Origin: Schistosoma haematobium
Taxonomy: Eukaryota; Platyhelminthes; Trematoda; Strigeidida; Schistosomatidae
DNA length: 64,000 nt
NCBI RefSeq assembly: GCF_000699445.3
Contig: NC_067198.1
Coordinates: 24,315,536 to 24,379,535, forward strand
Direction: 5' to 3'
Part shown: one piece after another, positions 58,401 to 62,019 of the stretch
How the letters are laid out: every line of letters begins with the position of its first letter
Position numbering within the stretch: position 1 is the stretch's first letter
Notes under the pieces: generated by a model
The model's database searches: none
Told to the model about the DNA's origin: nothing
What the model saw: the letters and a program-made list of their open reading frames with translations, nothing else
Position numbers and translations under genes: made by a program

Positions 58401-61400
58401 TGCGTCACAAGACAAGCCGTCACATGAAATCCTGAAGGCCAAAGGAGAAGAGGAAGACCAAAGAACACATCACGCCGGGGAATGGAGATAGACATGAGAA
58501 AAATGAACAAGAATTGGATGGAACGAGAAAAGAAGGCTCGGGACAGAGTGGGTTGGAGAATGCTGGTCGACGGCCTATGCTCCATTAGGAGTAACAGGCG
58601 TAAGTTTAAGTAAGTTGTAAATATGTAACTAAACTTAAATCATTATTAGAAAGGATTTGTGTCAACCCGCTGTTAATAATCTTGGCTGGATTTTAATAGA
58701 TCCTTATTGACATACGTGTATCCTGTTCGGATCGCTTCGATAGAGCTATCCATTCGATGCTGTTAAGTTGTTATTTTTGAAATATTTTAAGTAGTTTACA
58801 TATTTGCATATCATATTAAATATAAACACATATATTGGGGATATTTATTACAAGTGGGATTGTATGGTAGCTAAAAGGAACTATTTTACAATGGGCAGCA
58901 CTAAAATTTCATTATATTTGGTGATACAATATCTCAGAATAATCTAGTCATCAGCCCTCTGTTCAACCTGTACAATAATATCAAGAAGGTAGAAAAATAT
59001 ATCTTTTTTTCAAGCATACAATTGACCATAATTCCGGTAATGTATAGTGATAATACTATACAGTTAAGAAAATAATAAAACAATGGTTTTGGACTACAGA
59101 AATTTATAGAAATTCTAAAATTTTTCTACAACATGATAATCAGACTGTACATTATTTAAACGATAGCATAATTCTTACTGTTAACTTCATTGTTATCACT
59201 TTAGCTAATTCAGTCAAACCTACACCAAGCTCTGAAGCCGCGATTTCAGCAACGAATGGATTTGTAATAAATGTGTTATCCTAACAAAAAAAGAATAGAT
59301 GGAAAATAATGAATTACATTGGGATCATCAAACTATAAACCACAAAATTAATTAATAAATAAAGTAAACCTTTAAAAGATATGAGAATTATAAAAATAAA
59401 TGATATTTGTAATTGTGTTTCTTTATTTGTAATGATTATTATTCTATTGTTTGTAATGCACTTTTTCCCATTACATAATTAACCATTTGATTAAATCGCT
59501 TTTGTGAGACAAGTGACTACTTTCCTTAAACATTGGACTGATTTCTTTAAGTACTTCAGTTCATAATTATATTTTTAATTTTGGCACTTATATAGAAACC
59601 AAGAGAAGAATGTTGAGAATATGTAAAAATACAAAAGTAAAGGAAATTAGAAAATTATTTGAACATTTTTGAGAAATGGGTTAAATCGAAGTTCAGCTAA
59701 AATTTACTCCTACATTTATGGCCAAGGTAGAGACGAGTAGTTGTGTAAAATTTTGAGTGCAAAGTTTAGGTTGTACAACCACTGTTCGCTACCTTGGTAA
59801 TCGGTATAATAGTGAGTCTTAACTGAATCTTGATCAGACCCATTCTTTCAAAACTGTTCTTAAATTTGTTCACAGATTGAGTTTGAGCGTTTGTTTATCA
59901 ACTTTATACTATATTCTGTCCAGGGCCTATTATTAGTAGACAACTTTAACACTTTCATAACTTCCAGTAACAGTGTAGTTGACTTGTCGAATTCCATTTT
60001 TAAAACAACCGGGGCTAGTGAATGAATTAGAAAGATCCTAGGCGAATCATAAGTTTTACATAAACTCTTATGTTTTTACTATTGTATCTTCTTTGATTTG
60101 CTTTCAATTCGTGTTCCGATTTTGGACCAGACGAATGAATTACTGTTTCTAATCGATACTAGTTAGTAGAATTACAGCCCACCGTGTCATATATGAAATA
60201 ATTTTCGTGATTGAAACTTTTAAAAATAGTCAATGTAAAAAGTAAAAAAATTGCATAAAGTATAGTTTACAGTGAGATTGATTACATAGTTTACTATTAC
60301 TGTTTACTCCAGTCACTAATGTCATTATTTTAAGTGTTTGGAATTCATATTAATTCTGTTATTAAGTTCAGTTTACAAAACTTTTAGTTCATCTAATACA
60401 CAATTAGCGCCCTATTGTTCACTCTAGTATACATCCGTAATCTCTACTAATTGTCATACAGTCCAACAAGTTTAATGTACTTATATAATATACTTCATTC
60501 AATAAAAGTTCGCAAACCTATCAACTAACGCTTATTTCTCACCTTAAACTCAACATAGGCTAAGCAGATCCCATCTGGACTTCTAAATCACTTCATACAA
60601 TAGCTTAGAGACAAGTTAAAATACGTTGAGTATACACTAGTAAACTAATGCATTTACTCATTTTTAAAATTTGTATAATCTTTTTCCAAATTATAAATCA
60701 ATTTTATAAACTTTAGTTGATGTAACAAAATAACTAGAGCATATTTTAAAAACAATTAAAGTTCACTAAAATCGGTAAGTTCATTTTCTACATTCAATAG
60801 TATAAACTGTGCAAGACCGACCTTATCATTATCACTTTTAAAAGTTATATTTCCAAGATGCAATACAGCAGATATTACACGAAGACATAAATCCATTTCA
60901 TCTTGTGGAAGTCCTAATGTTTGCCAACTTTCAAGTAACATTGATAAACCGTCAGGATCAGAATGTGTACTAAATGCACGTCTTGAATCCTGTAGAATTA
61001 AAAAATATGGATATGCATAATTATCTTCTAATTTGAATCTTTGTTTTCCCAACTAAGGATTAAAGTACGCTAGTTAATCAATAAAAGGTGATTATCAAAT
61101 ACCAAAATGACAAAACGTATTGTCAATATGAAAAAGCAGGCTAGTATATGAGAGAACTAATTGAAAGATCCAAGTAATTTATTGATATAGCGATACAATT
61201 ACGTAAACATTTAATGTGCTGCTCTTGTTATAGGCAAGACTAAGACTTTCTTTGAATCCATAGGTATAAAAATCTGTATTTCGAAAGGCTGTCATAGATG
61301 TTCCTCCATATATTAAAATAAGGTGGAATAGCGTGTGCTTTAAAATACATGGTAATACCAAGAGATATCTGATATCTTATTAATGAATTGCGGTCAGTTG

Positions 61401-62019
61401 TTTTTTAATGATCGTTTATTATAAAAATTCAATTTCATGTTGATTGACAAATTCACAAACATGAACTTTTCCATCATGAGACGTTCTAAAATACCAGGAA
61501 ACTTATTCTAAAATTAATTTCGAATTATGATGGTTAGTCATTCATTACTGAATCAATTAATTTTCAAATTAATGTATGTATTCTAATCTGAAAATAGACT
61601 TGGTATTGAGAGTGTTTTATCGAAGTGTACAGGGGCTAAATTGTTTACTTGAGCGTATTTTAAATACCCAAATAAACAGTTTTTCTTCATAGAGAAGAAT
61701 AATGTCTTATGAGTCGATTTGCGACTAAGATGATTTTATTTTCACTGTGACCTTCAACTAAACAAGAAATTAAAGATTTACATGATAGGTAATGCAATAA
61801 TCATATTTTTTCTATTGTAATGCATTTAATGTTGCTAATGTTAAATATAATATAGTAATCGAGACAATAATAAGCAAAATACACATTAATAGATTATTAA
61901 CTTACTTTCATTAAATATTGATAATCTTCAACATTTTTAAGATGATGTTTTGCCTTACTCTCATTATCAAGTGAACTTAATAGTTCATAGAACACATGAT
62001 AGTTACGTTCTTTTTCAGA
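2306..62019 (-). CDS. Unconventional MyTH4-FERM myosin, class XV-like (23 exons, 5' and 3' incomplete)
   Basis: This is an actin-based motor gene that spans the window on the minus strand. I joined 23 exons by hand from GT/AG sites and codon phase; only the junction of exons 2 and 3 has a doubtful donor. The motor part shows switch II (ALLDIYGFE), [27 protein letters not shown] and [19 protein letters not shown]. An IQ neck follows, then a MyTH4 region ([12 protein letters not shown], then a FERM start at IKLTFPDG) and an RKEVF...LIFHQI tail unit. The LDIYGFE switch II, the ITMKLTET segment and the short neck suggest class XV rather than VII or X; this is inference from family memory. The P-loop and switch I exons are missing, presumably beyond 64000. 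No terminal stop codon was found. Introns reach 12.8 kb and are full of retroelements. Confidence 0.88.
3152..3287 (-). CDS. Myosin exon 22: tail helical unit
   Basis: This 136-bp exon reads [20 protein letters not shown] then [20 protein letters not shown]. The LIF.QI..D......R.....R..L pattern follows RKE(V/Y)F in MyTH4-FERM myosin tails. The acceptor is atacag and the donor gtaagc, phase 0 in and 1 out. Confidence 0.82.
3903..3990 (+). repeat. 5' fragment of the Sm-alpha-type composite repeat
   Basis: The sequence from 'aggactgcgattgatcaatc' through 'gcatcctgtgcggactgcc' to 'gcctgaagtcacaggc' matches the 5' module of the longer minus-strand repeat at 30352-30690. No tRNA-like or hammerhead part follows. 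Confidence 0.7.
3991..5446. other. Intronic AT-rich sequence
   Basis: No exon, RNA gene or recognisable repeat was seen. The plus-strand frame at 4828-5061 has no family resemblance and AT-driven composition. Confidence 0.5.
5447..5818 (-). CDS. Myosin exon 21: basic linker and start of tail unit
   Basis: This 372-bp exon encodes 124 residues. It has a Ser/Arg-rich stretch ([32 protein letters not shown]) and ends [19 protein letters not shown]. With exon 22 this makes a LRKEVF-like motif that precedes a helical unit in class VII/XV tails. Sites are ttttag and gtaaat, phase 0 at both ends. It starts with ATG, so an alternative internal start is possible but not shown. Confidence 0.83.
6655..6729. 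repeat. (TA)n microsatellite
   Basis: About 75 bp of almost pure TA dinucleotide. It lies just downstream of the exon 20 donor in the transcript sense. Confidence 0.98.
6752..6860 (-). CDS. Myosin exon 20: linker
   Basis: This 109-bp exon reads [19 protein letters not shown] and ends [10 protein letters not shown]. It looks like an unstructured linker, with no domain recognised. The acceptor is attaag and the donor gtaatg, phase 2 in and 0 out. A long (TA)n tract lies about 15 bp beyond the donor hexamer. Confidence 0.7.
7196..9256 (+). mobile_element. Decayed RTE-clade LINE copy (endonuclease plus RT pieces)
   Basis: Endonuclease-like sequence (tgatggcagatttaaacac = [19 protein letters not shown]) is followed by RT sequence ([15 protein letters not shown] and a decayed palm). 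Many stops and shifts break it. Several stops are identical in the copy at 52.2 kb and in the fragments at 19.1 and 21.7 kb, so decay began before these copies were made. The 3' end stops inside the RT C-terminus at about 9256, without the usual tail. Confidence 0.9.
9360..9587 (-). CDS. Myosin exon 19: FERM-like F1 continuation
   Basis: This 228-bp exon reads [19 protein letters not shown], then [18 protein letters not shown] and a His/Asn-rich tail ending VYHSHYA. The GW.I......YVLD pattern fits a truncated FERM F1 lobe. The acceptor is tttag and the donor gtgaat, phase 2 at both ends. A decayed RTE copy ends about 100 bp to the left. Confidence 0.8.
9845..13034 (-). mobile_element. Full-length RTE-clade LINE, copy 1
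   Basis: About 3.2 kb on the minus strand. It has a 5' leader (shared with the copy at 35990), an AP endonuclease, an RT and a 3' end reading ctccattaggagtaacagg followed by a gtaagtaag tail. It is nearly identical to copy 3 at 55.7 kb. It is 5' complete, unlike copy 3, and lies in the intron between myosin exons 18 and 19, in the gene's own orientation. Confidence 0.95.
10011..12770 (-). pseudogene. RTE endonuclease-reverse transcriptase ORF of copy 1, broken
   Basis: One frame holds an AP endonuclease ([29 protein letters not shown]; 11850-12677) and an RT (10011-11759) with [36 protein letters not shown] and the catalytic [12 protein letters not shown]. In-frame stops lie at 12736-12738 (TAG), 11850-11852 (TGA) and 10011-10013 (TGA). 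Each replaces a Trp present in copy 2. A 2-nt deletion near 12660 also shifts the endonuclease N-terminus. The endonuclease nicks the target and the RT primes on it; this copy cannot make a full protein. Confidence 0.92.
13035..14023. other. Intronic AT-rich sequence
   Basis: Nothing beyond ordinary AT-rich intron was recognised between the RTE 5' end and myosin exon 18. Confidence 0.5.
14024..14096 (-). CDS. Myosin exon 18: FERM-like F1 lobe
   Basis: A 73-bp exon reads [20 protein letters not shown] then LAL. It continues FPDG- from exon 17 as a ubiquitin-like F1 strand and helix. The acceptor is cattttag and the donor gtgagc, phase 1 in and 2 out. It has no long ORF of its own; phase agreement on both sides supports it. 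Confidence 0.8.
14097..15599. other. Intron between myosin exons 17 and 18
   Basis: No repeat or exon was recognised. The minus-strand frame at 14126-14341 lacks splice-compatible phase and family resemblance. Confidence 0.55.
15600..15748 (-). CDS. Myosin exon 17: MyTH4 end and FERM start
   Basis: This 149-bp exon reads [20 protein letters not shown], then [12 protein letters not shown] and [11 protein letters not shown]. The C..........R..PPS.LE pattern closes MyTH4 domains, and the next strand (IKLTFPDG) is how an F1 FERM lobe begins. The acceptor is tattag and the donor gtaaga, phase 2 in and 1 out. Confidence 0.88.
15895..17136 (+). mobile_element. SR2-like LINE, 5'-truncated, with (TGAC)n tail
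   Basis: RT sequence begins at [15 protein letters not shown] and continues through [43 protein letters not shown] and [14 protein letters not shown]. Stops interrupt it at several points. It ends with tactgactgactgactgat, a short TGAC tandem tail. From memory, such tails mark schistosome SR2 elements of the RTE clade. It belongs to the same family as the LINE at 32179-35330 and lies in the intron between myosin exons 16 and 17. Confidence 0.88.
17137..17788. other. Intronic sequence next to exon 16
   Basis: AT-rich, no feature recognised. The minus-strand frame at 17615-17857 only reads through the exon 16 donor. Confidence 0.5.
17789..18090 (-). CDS. Myosin exon 16: MyTH4 second half with acidic insert
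   Basis: This 302-bp exon starts [20 protein letters not shown], like the MyTH4 LRDEIYCQIxKQLT helix. It carries a Ser/Asp/Glu/Pro-rich insert ([19 protein letters not shown]) and ends with [20 protein letters not shown]. The acceptor is atacag and the donor gtaaga, phase 0 in and 2 out. The insert is long for a MyTH4 loop. Confidence 0.86.
18446..18985. repeat. Unclassified GC-richer repeat-like block
   Basis: From 'aggaggcaccaaatacat' to 'ccagggctttgagggcaac' the base composition is much richer in G and C than the flanks, and CpGs are frequent. No protein domain is recognisable on either strand. It may be the leader of a retroelement or a decayed DNA transposon. It sits just upstream of the RTE fragment at 19.1 kb. 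Confidence 0.5.
19112..20090 (+). mobile_element. Decayed RTE fragment (RT to 3' end)
   Basis: It starts at RT residues equivalent to [11 protein letters not shown] and continues [22 protein letters not shown] with a TAA after it, and [19 protein letters not shown]. The 3' region reaches gcgctacctcgaggggtagcagg. It shares stops (GAGAGGTGA, CGAATAA) with the copies at 8.8 kb and 21.8 kb. It is 5'-truncated. Confidence 0.88.
20629..20701. repeat. (TAAA)n microsatellite
   Basis: About 18 tandem taaa units. The open minus-strand frame across it (Leu/Phe/Ile/Tyr repeat) is an artefact. Confidence 0.97.
20702..21432. other. Intronic sequence left of exon 15
   Basis: AT-rich, with no recognisable element or exon. 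Confidence 0.5.
21433..21507 (-). CDS. Myosin exon 15: MyTH4 core (75 bp)
   Basis: A 75-bp exon encodes 25 residues, beginning [19 protein letters not shown] and ending FLYQL. It lies between tttccag and gttagt, phase 0 at both ends. It joins exons 14 and 16 into a continuous helical stretch (ASKL-ILRLLF...FLYQL-ALCQKSL). Nearly identical RTE fragments in opposite orientation flank it. Confidence 0.8.
21650..22590 (-). mobile_element. Decayed RTE fragment, inverted relative to the 19.1-kb copy
   Basis: Read on the minus strand this is RT from about the fingers (EQSIEWN, with a TGA before it) to the thumb ([15 protein letters not shown], where copy 2 has W). It ends at 21650 without a 3' tail. 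About 650 bp match the plus-strand fragment at 19142-19790 almost exactly, including stops, but in opposite orientation. Confidence 0.88.
23285..23410 (-). mobile_element. Small Penelope-like RT remnant
   Basis: On the minus strand the stretch reads [19 protein letters not shown]. This is the conserved post-palm segment also seen in the PLE at 32.1 kb ([18 protein letters not shown]). The limits are uncertain, since flanking frames are decayed. Confidence 0.5.
23746..24829 (+). mobile_element. Merlin-superfamily DNA transposon with TIRs and 8-bp TSD
   Basis: The ends are inverted repeats of about 27 bp starting ggcgagactataatttatgg (left) and its near-complement at the right end. A perfect direct repeat gaaaattc lies at 23738-23745 and again at 24830-24837, the 8-bp target-site duplication expected for Merlin. 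Inside lies an ISXO2-like transposase remnant. A second copy of the left terminus (ggcgggactataatttgtgg) lies at 24217, so the left 470 bp are an insertion or the element is composite. Confidence 0.9.
24395..24731 (+). pseudogene. Merlin (ISXO2/IS1595-like) DDE transposase remnant
   Basis: The frame reads PGTTIYTDG (first catalytic-type Asp visible), a TAG at 24429-24431, then [13 protein letters not shown] and [20 protein letters not shown], with the HTN..E..W..LK signature of the ISXO2-like catalytic domain (W replaced by L). It ends FFGFV. Only about the C-terminal third remains. The enzyme would cut and paste the element via its TIRs; this copy is dead. Confidence 0.85.
25165..25263 (-). 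CDS. Myosin exon 14: MyTH4 helix
   Basis: This 99-bp exon encodes 33 residues, including [19 protein letters not shown] and [14 protein letters not shown]. The last part fits the first long MyTH4 helix (xxAxxxFxxIL). The acceptor is cttaatag and the donor gtaagt, phase 0 at both ends. A deleted RTE copy sits about 70 bp upstream of its acceptor. Confidence 0.8.
25335..25897 (+). mobile_element. RTE deletion derivative (endonuclease start joined to 3' end)
   Basis: It begins with the endonuclease start ([18 protein letters not shown]) and breaks off after [10 protein letters not shown] at about 25636. It then resumes with 3' terminal sequence ([14 protein letters not shown], where RTE copy 2 has [12 protein letters not shown]) and ends in taagtaag. 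More than 2 kb of endonuclease and RT is missing, giving a roughly 0.56-kb non-autonomous form. Confidence 0.85.
25898..26536. other. Intronic AT-rich sequence
   Basis: Nothing recognised beyond the RTE tail at its left edge. Confidence 0.5.
26537..26739 (-). CDS. Myosin exon 13: start of MyTH4 region
   Basis: This 203-bp exon includes [40 protein letters not shown] and ends LLQTSSSM. The F...YF....KYGR.PL pattern resembles the N-terminal part of a MyTH4 domain. The donor gtacgc is weak, but it is the choice I found that keeps frame with exon 14. A near acceptor two bases upstream would create a TAG stop. Confidence 0.75.
26832..26943 (+). ncRNA. Hammerhead ribozyme within a SINE fragment (best-kept core)
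   Basis: CTGACGA lies at 26852-26858, GAAA at 26877-26880 and GTC at 26886-26888, so all three catalytic boxes are present in order. Stem II is weakened: gtccc has lost its ggac partner, which now reads ttat. The tail aggttttcagtggtggtct matches the copies at 2.1 and 44.7 kb. Self-cleavage is possible but doubtful because of the stem II damage. Confidence 0.75.
26944..28143. other. Intron with possible unclassified repeat
   Basis: AT-rich. The stretch 27120-27385 (to cgattaacgaggctaag) is richer in C and T and looks like inserted material, but carries no identifiable domain or terminal repeats. Confidence 0.4.
28144..28249 (-). CDS. Myosin exon 12: linker before MyTH4
   Basis: This 106-bp exon reads [20 protein letters not shown] then [15 protein letters not shown]. 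The acidic linker followed by a (I/V)P.(D/E)LA..L motif is common between neck and first MyTH4 in MyTH4-FERM myosins. The acceptor is tttttag and the donor gtaagt. It enters in phase 0 and leaves in phase 1. Confidence 0.82.
29039..29065 (-). CDS. Myosin microexon 11 (27 bp)
   Basis: A 27-bp exon of nine codons, EQQIGALKE, lies between atcatag and gtgagt. It is phase 0 on both sides, so it could be skipped without a frameshift. It fits a short helical linker after the IQ neck. The reading frame allows but does not prove it. Confidence 0.65.
29066..30351. other. Intron between microexons 10 and 11
   Basis: AT-rich. No exon or repeat recognised. Confidence 0.5.
30352..30690 (-). repeat. Composite Sm-alpha-type SINE: 5' module, tRNA-like promoter, hammerhead
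   Basis: On the minus strand it starts aggactgcaattgatcagtc. Further on come an A box-like stretch (agttaagtggataacgc) and a B box (ggttcgagtctcgg), then ccagctgaccactcccaaat, aggacgaaatgcacgtccta and ctagatctc. The hammerhead has stem II, GAAA and GTC, but CTGANGA reads CTGACCA, which should abolish cleavage. Transcription would use RNA polymerase III. A 5' fragment of the same repeat lies at 3.9 kb. Confidence 0.88.
30741..30786 (-). CDS. Myosin microexon 10 (46 bp)
   Basis: The plus strand reads attTAC at the donor side and ctgaaac at the acceptor side. In the phase set by exon 9 the exon reads [15 protein letters not shown], continuing the neck. It is too short for ORF callers. Support comes from exact phase agreement (in 2, out 0) and strong splice sites (tttcag, gtaaat). 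Confidence 0.78.
31440..32178 (+). mobile_element. Penelope-like element, RT part (left half of an interrupted copy)
   Basis: The frames hold [39 protein letters not shown] (palm motif A), [19 protein letters not shown] and [11 protein letters not shown] (catalytic motif C, usually YVDD), then a shifted [14 protein letters not shown]. It stops at WTGQYTN, where the SR2-like LINE begins. Frameshifts break the ORF near 31770 and 32005. PLE RTs act with a GIY-YIG endonuclease; that half lies at 35335. Confidence 0.9.
32179..35330 (-). mobile_element. SR2-like LINE inserted into a Penelope-like element
   Basis: About 3.15 kb on the minus strand. It has a GC-richer leader (34961-35330), endonuclease ([27 protein letters not shown]; 33932-34960), linker and RT ([63 protein letters not shown]; 32363-33135). 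Frameshifts occur near 33950, 33770, 33180-33140 and 32800. The end toward 32179 stops in the thumb, so its 3' end and TGAC tail are missing. Confidence 0.92.
35335..35989 (+). mobile_element. Penelope-like element, GIY-YIG part (right half of the interrupted copy)
   Basis: It resumes with [17 protein letters not shown] and continues with [13 protein letters not shown]. After frameshifts comes the GIY-YIG nuclease signature [22 protein letters not shown] and [16 protein letters not shown]. The nuclease nicks the target for RT priming. The sequence breaks at about 35989, where the RTE leader starts. Together with 31440-32178 it forms one PLE split by the SR2-like LINE. Confidence 0.85.
35990..39137 (+). 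mobile_element. RTE-clade LINE, copy 2, 3' end replaced by (TA)n
   Basis: The leader (actccgcctg ... gttccaagcccggataaagg) matches the start of copy 1, so the 5' end is complete. Endonuclease (36177-36851) and RT (37222-38799) follow in several frames. The 3' end stops at ctggaaaggat and runs straight into TA repeats, so roughly the last 120 bp and the tail are missing. It differs more from copies 1 and 3 than those do from each other. Confidence 0.93.
36177..39090 (+). pseudogene. RTE endonuclease-reverse transcriptase ORF of copy 2, broken
   Basis: Endonuclease: [36 protein letters not shown], then a frameshift near 36760 and [49 protein letters not shown], a frameshift at about 38180, [16 protein letters not shown] (catalytic Asp pair present), and a further shift near 38790 before [11 protein letters not shown]. 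Here the Trp codons that are stops in copies 1 and 3 are intact (MWET, SNWKS, LTWNPEG), although a separate TAA follows SNWKSIK. Confidence 0.9.
39138..39197. repeat. (TA)n microsatellite at RTE copy 2 end
   Basis: About 60 bp of pure TA directly abut the truncated RTE 3' region. Confidence 0.97.
39198..40423. other. Intronic AT-rich sequence
   Basis: Contains a T/A-rich tract of tta/att triplets near 39493-39555; otherwise nothing recognised. Confidence 0.5.
40424..40493. repeat. (TA)n-(GA)n compound microsatellite
   Basis: About 56 bp of TA followed by seven GA units. Confidence 0.97.
41612..41646 (-). ncRNA. PLE-type hammerhead motif, left arm
   Basis: On the minus strand: CTGAAGA, stem II gtcgctta-aat-taagtcac with inner mismatches, GAAA, C, GTC. 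The catalytic boxes are intact and stem II is weaker than in the right arm. Confidence 0.65.
41734..41768 (+). ncRNA. PLE-type hammerhead motif, right arm
   Basis: CTGAAGA, stem II gtggctta-cat-taagtcac, GAAA, then C and GTC. Stem III would be only about one base pair, as in the minimal hammerheads reported for PLEs and retrozymes, which cleave best as dimers. No RT or endonuclease remnant adjoins it. Confidence 0.7.
41811..43604. other. Intron sequence next to exon 9; possible LTR-like remnant
   Basis: Mostly AT-rich. The stretch around 42625-42775 carries an aataaa signal and ends gacacaacaaccggcgacga, reminiscent of an LTR end and primer-binding region, but no partner LTR or ORF is visible. 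Confidence 0.35.
43605..43937 (-). CDS. Myosin exon 9: converter end and IQ neck
   Basis: This 333-bp exon begins [17 protein letters not shown], contains [14 protein letters not shown] (end of the converter) and ends in a basic neck with [13 protein letters not shown] and [13 protein letters not shown]. These are two tandem IQ-like light-chain sites. The acceptor is ctttag and the donor gtgaga. The intron on its 3' side, 30787-43604, is the longest seen at 12.8 kb. Confidence 0.92.
43938..44679. other. Intronic AT-rich sequence
   Basis: No exon or repeat recognised. Confidence 0.45.
44680..44763 (+). repeat. Hammerhead-SINE fragment
   Basis: The sequence acgtcccacacgagaacgaa, aagggcgtccattgcttct and aggttttcagtggtgatct matches the SINE 3' part seen at 2.1 and 26.8 kb. 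GTC is kept and GAAA reads GAAAA. The CTGANGA box is not recognisable. Confidence 0.7.
44764..45740 (+). mobile_element. Penelope-like element fragment with GIY-YIG endonuclease
   Basis: A 198-codon frame (44926-45522) begins in the RT-to-nuclease linker ([18 protein letters not shown]). It continues [20 protein letters not shown] and [16 protein letters not shown], the variant GIY-YIG with its catalytic Arg, then [18 protein letters not shown]. The C-terminus is Lys/Asn/His-rich. The RT is absent. A hammerhead-like motif follows the stop. Confidence 0.9.
45560..45593 (+). ncRNA. Hammerhead-like motif 3' of PLE endonuclease
   Basis: CTGATGG (consensus CTGANGA, last A changed to G), a stem gtcgttc-agaa-gaacgat, then GAAA and gctc. 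Position downstream of the GIY-YIG stop agrees with the terminal repeats of PLEs. The A-to-G change at a core position should block cleavage. Confidence 0.6.
45741..46272. other. Intronic sequence left of exon 8
   Basis: The stretch 45895-46010 is GC-richer (caggcagggctagtctag, aaggctgctggtgccggttg) and may be repeat-derived; not identified. Confidence 0.4.
46273..46443 (-). CDS. Myosin exon 8: SH1/SH2 helices and converter
   Basis: This 171-bp exon encodes [17 protein letters not shown], then [19 protein letters not shown] and [15 protein letters not shown] and QLRYxGxLETVRIRxxGFPxR are invariant myosin motifs at the end of the motor. The acceptor is attaag and the donor gtacgt. It enters one base into a codon and ends in phase 2. 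Confidence 0.95.
47372..47583 (-). CDS. Myosin exon 7: loop 2 region
   Basis: This 212-bp exon starts [20 protein letters not shown] and continues to a Thr/Gly/Lys-rich stretch ([12 protein letters not shown]) that is probably the actin-binding loop 2. It ends [12 protein letters not shown]. The acceptor is attgtag and the donor gtaagt. It ends in phase 2, completed by one base of exon 8. Confidence 0.92.
48533..48661 (-). CDS. Myosin exon 6: lower 50-kDa domain
   Basis: This 129-bp exon encodes 43 residues, starting [20 protein letters not shown] and ending [13 protein letters not shown]. The HFAGEVxYD block is conserved in all myosin motors. The acceptor is attaaag and the donor gtgagt, phase 0 at both ends. 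Confidence 0.94.
48662..50817. other. Intron between exons 5 and 6
   Basis: AT-rich. Short frames on the plus strand (48956, 49753, 50372) show no domain, and no exon with matching splice phase was found. Confidence 0.5.
50818..51045 (-). CDS. Myosin exon 5: relay helix and lower 50-kDa domain
   Basis: This 228-bp exon encodes 76 residues. It continues switch II with [18 protein letters not shown] and [16 protein letters not shown], then [17 protein letters not shown] and ends DEASLVT. The acceptor is tttgtag and the donor gtaagt, phase 0. The join to exon 4 reads as one unbroken relay helix, which confirms the 4.2-kb intron that holds a decayed RTE copy. Confidence 0.95.
52163..54688 (+). 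mobile_element. Decayed RTE copy with internal replacement
   Basis: It begins with RTE leader-like sequence, then the endonuclease. From 52595 to 53465 it is nearly identical to the copy at 7266-8145, including stops (cctacaggaTGAgaatc, cacTTAAttcgg). It then jumps to RT at ggagatctgag. Between about 53770 and 54088 unrelated AT-rich sequence replaces the RT palm. RT thumb sequence ([19 protein letters not shown]) follows, and the element ends gtaagtaaagtaag. Confidence 0.9.
55295..55501 (-). CDS. Myosin exon 4: motor domain with switch II
   Basis: This 207-bp exon encodes 69 residues. It opens [17 protein letters not shown], continues [18 protein letters not shown] and ends [12 protein letters not shown], the switch II/relay motif (DIxGFE) that senses the gamma-phosphate. 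The acceptor is ttcag and the donor gtaatt, phase 0 at both ends. The Tyr in LDIYGFE is typical of class XV and some other unconventional myosins. Confidence 0.94.
55668..58617 (+). mobile_element. RTE-clade LINE, copy 3 (5'-truncated)
   Basis: It starts at ttaggtacatggaatgttcg, inside the endonuclease start, lacking the leader of copies 1 and 2, which is typical of incomplete target-primed reverse transcription. It ends ccattaggagtaacaggcg plus a taagtttaagtaag tail. Nearly identical to copy 1 but in the opposite orientation, antisense to the myosin gene, between exons 3 and 4. Confidence 0.95.
55677..58608 (+). pseudogene. RTE endonuclease-reverse transcriptase ORF of copy 3, three stops
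   Basis: One continuous frame of about 970 codons broken only by TAG at 55698-55700, TGA at 56586-56588 and TGA at 58425-58427; no frameshift was found. Endonuclease: [20 protein letters not shown] and [77 protein letters not shown] and [11 protein letters not shown]. All three stops stand at Trp positions of copy 2. The C-terminal 60 residues after the last stop remain open. Confidence 0.93.
58676..58750 (+). repeat. Diverged 5' module of the Sm-alpha-type repeat
   Basis: The run catacgtgtatcctgttcgg atcgcttcgatag resembles the module at 3903-3990 and 30610-30690 (catatgtgcatcctgtgcgg). It is short and diverged and lies just after the tail of RTE copy 3. Confidence 0.45.
59179..59280 (-). 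CDS. Myosin exon 3: motor domain
   Basis: This 102-bp exon encodes 34 residues, including [20 protein letters not shown] and ending ITMKLT. It matches the segment before the cardiomyopathy-loop region, where most myosins have AAxLLGV. The acceptor is gttag and the donor gtaaga, phase 0 at both ends. RTE copy 3 fills the next intron. Confidence 0.88.
59281..60821. other. Intron between exons 2 and 3
   Basis: AT-rich, with no exon, RNA gene or repeat recognised. The exon 2 donor could lie slightly left of the position chosen. Confidence 0.5.
60822..61052 (-). CDS. Myosin exon 2: motor domain, upper 50-kDa region
   Basis: The exon encodes [17 protein letters not shown], then [16 protein letters not shown] and [27 protein letters not shown] is a hallmark of the myosin head. 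The acceptor after 61052 is clear. The donor is ambiguous: AAG/gtcggt at 60816-60821 keeps phase with exon 3, but the frame stays open to about 60756, so the left end could lie elsewhere. Confidence 0.8.
61906..62019 (-). CDS. Myosin exon 1 in window: motor domain, upper 50-kDa region
   Basis: This 114-bp exon encodes 38 residues beginning [17 protein letters not shown] and ending EDYQYLMK. This is the conserved myosin stretch after switch I, usually written ERNFHIFYQLL. The acceptor is ...aacag and the donor is gtaag, with phase 0 at both ends. It is the most upstream exon I can see, so the P-loop and switch I lie off the right edge. Confidence 0.9.

Noticed and set aside
55668..58617. Alternative genetic code to explain Trp-to-stop changes in the RTE ORF
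   Set aside because: The host exons in the same window use TGG for Trp and need standard stops to be avoided. One of the three sites is TAG, so TGA=Trp would not explain all.
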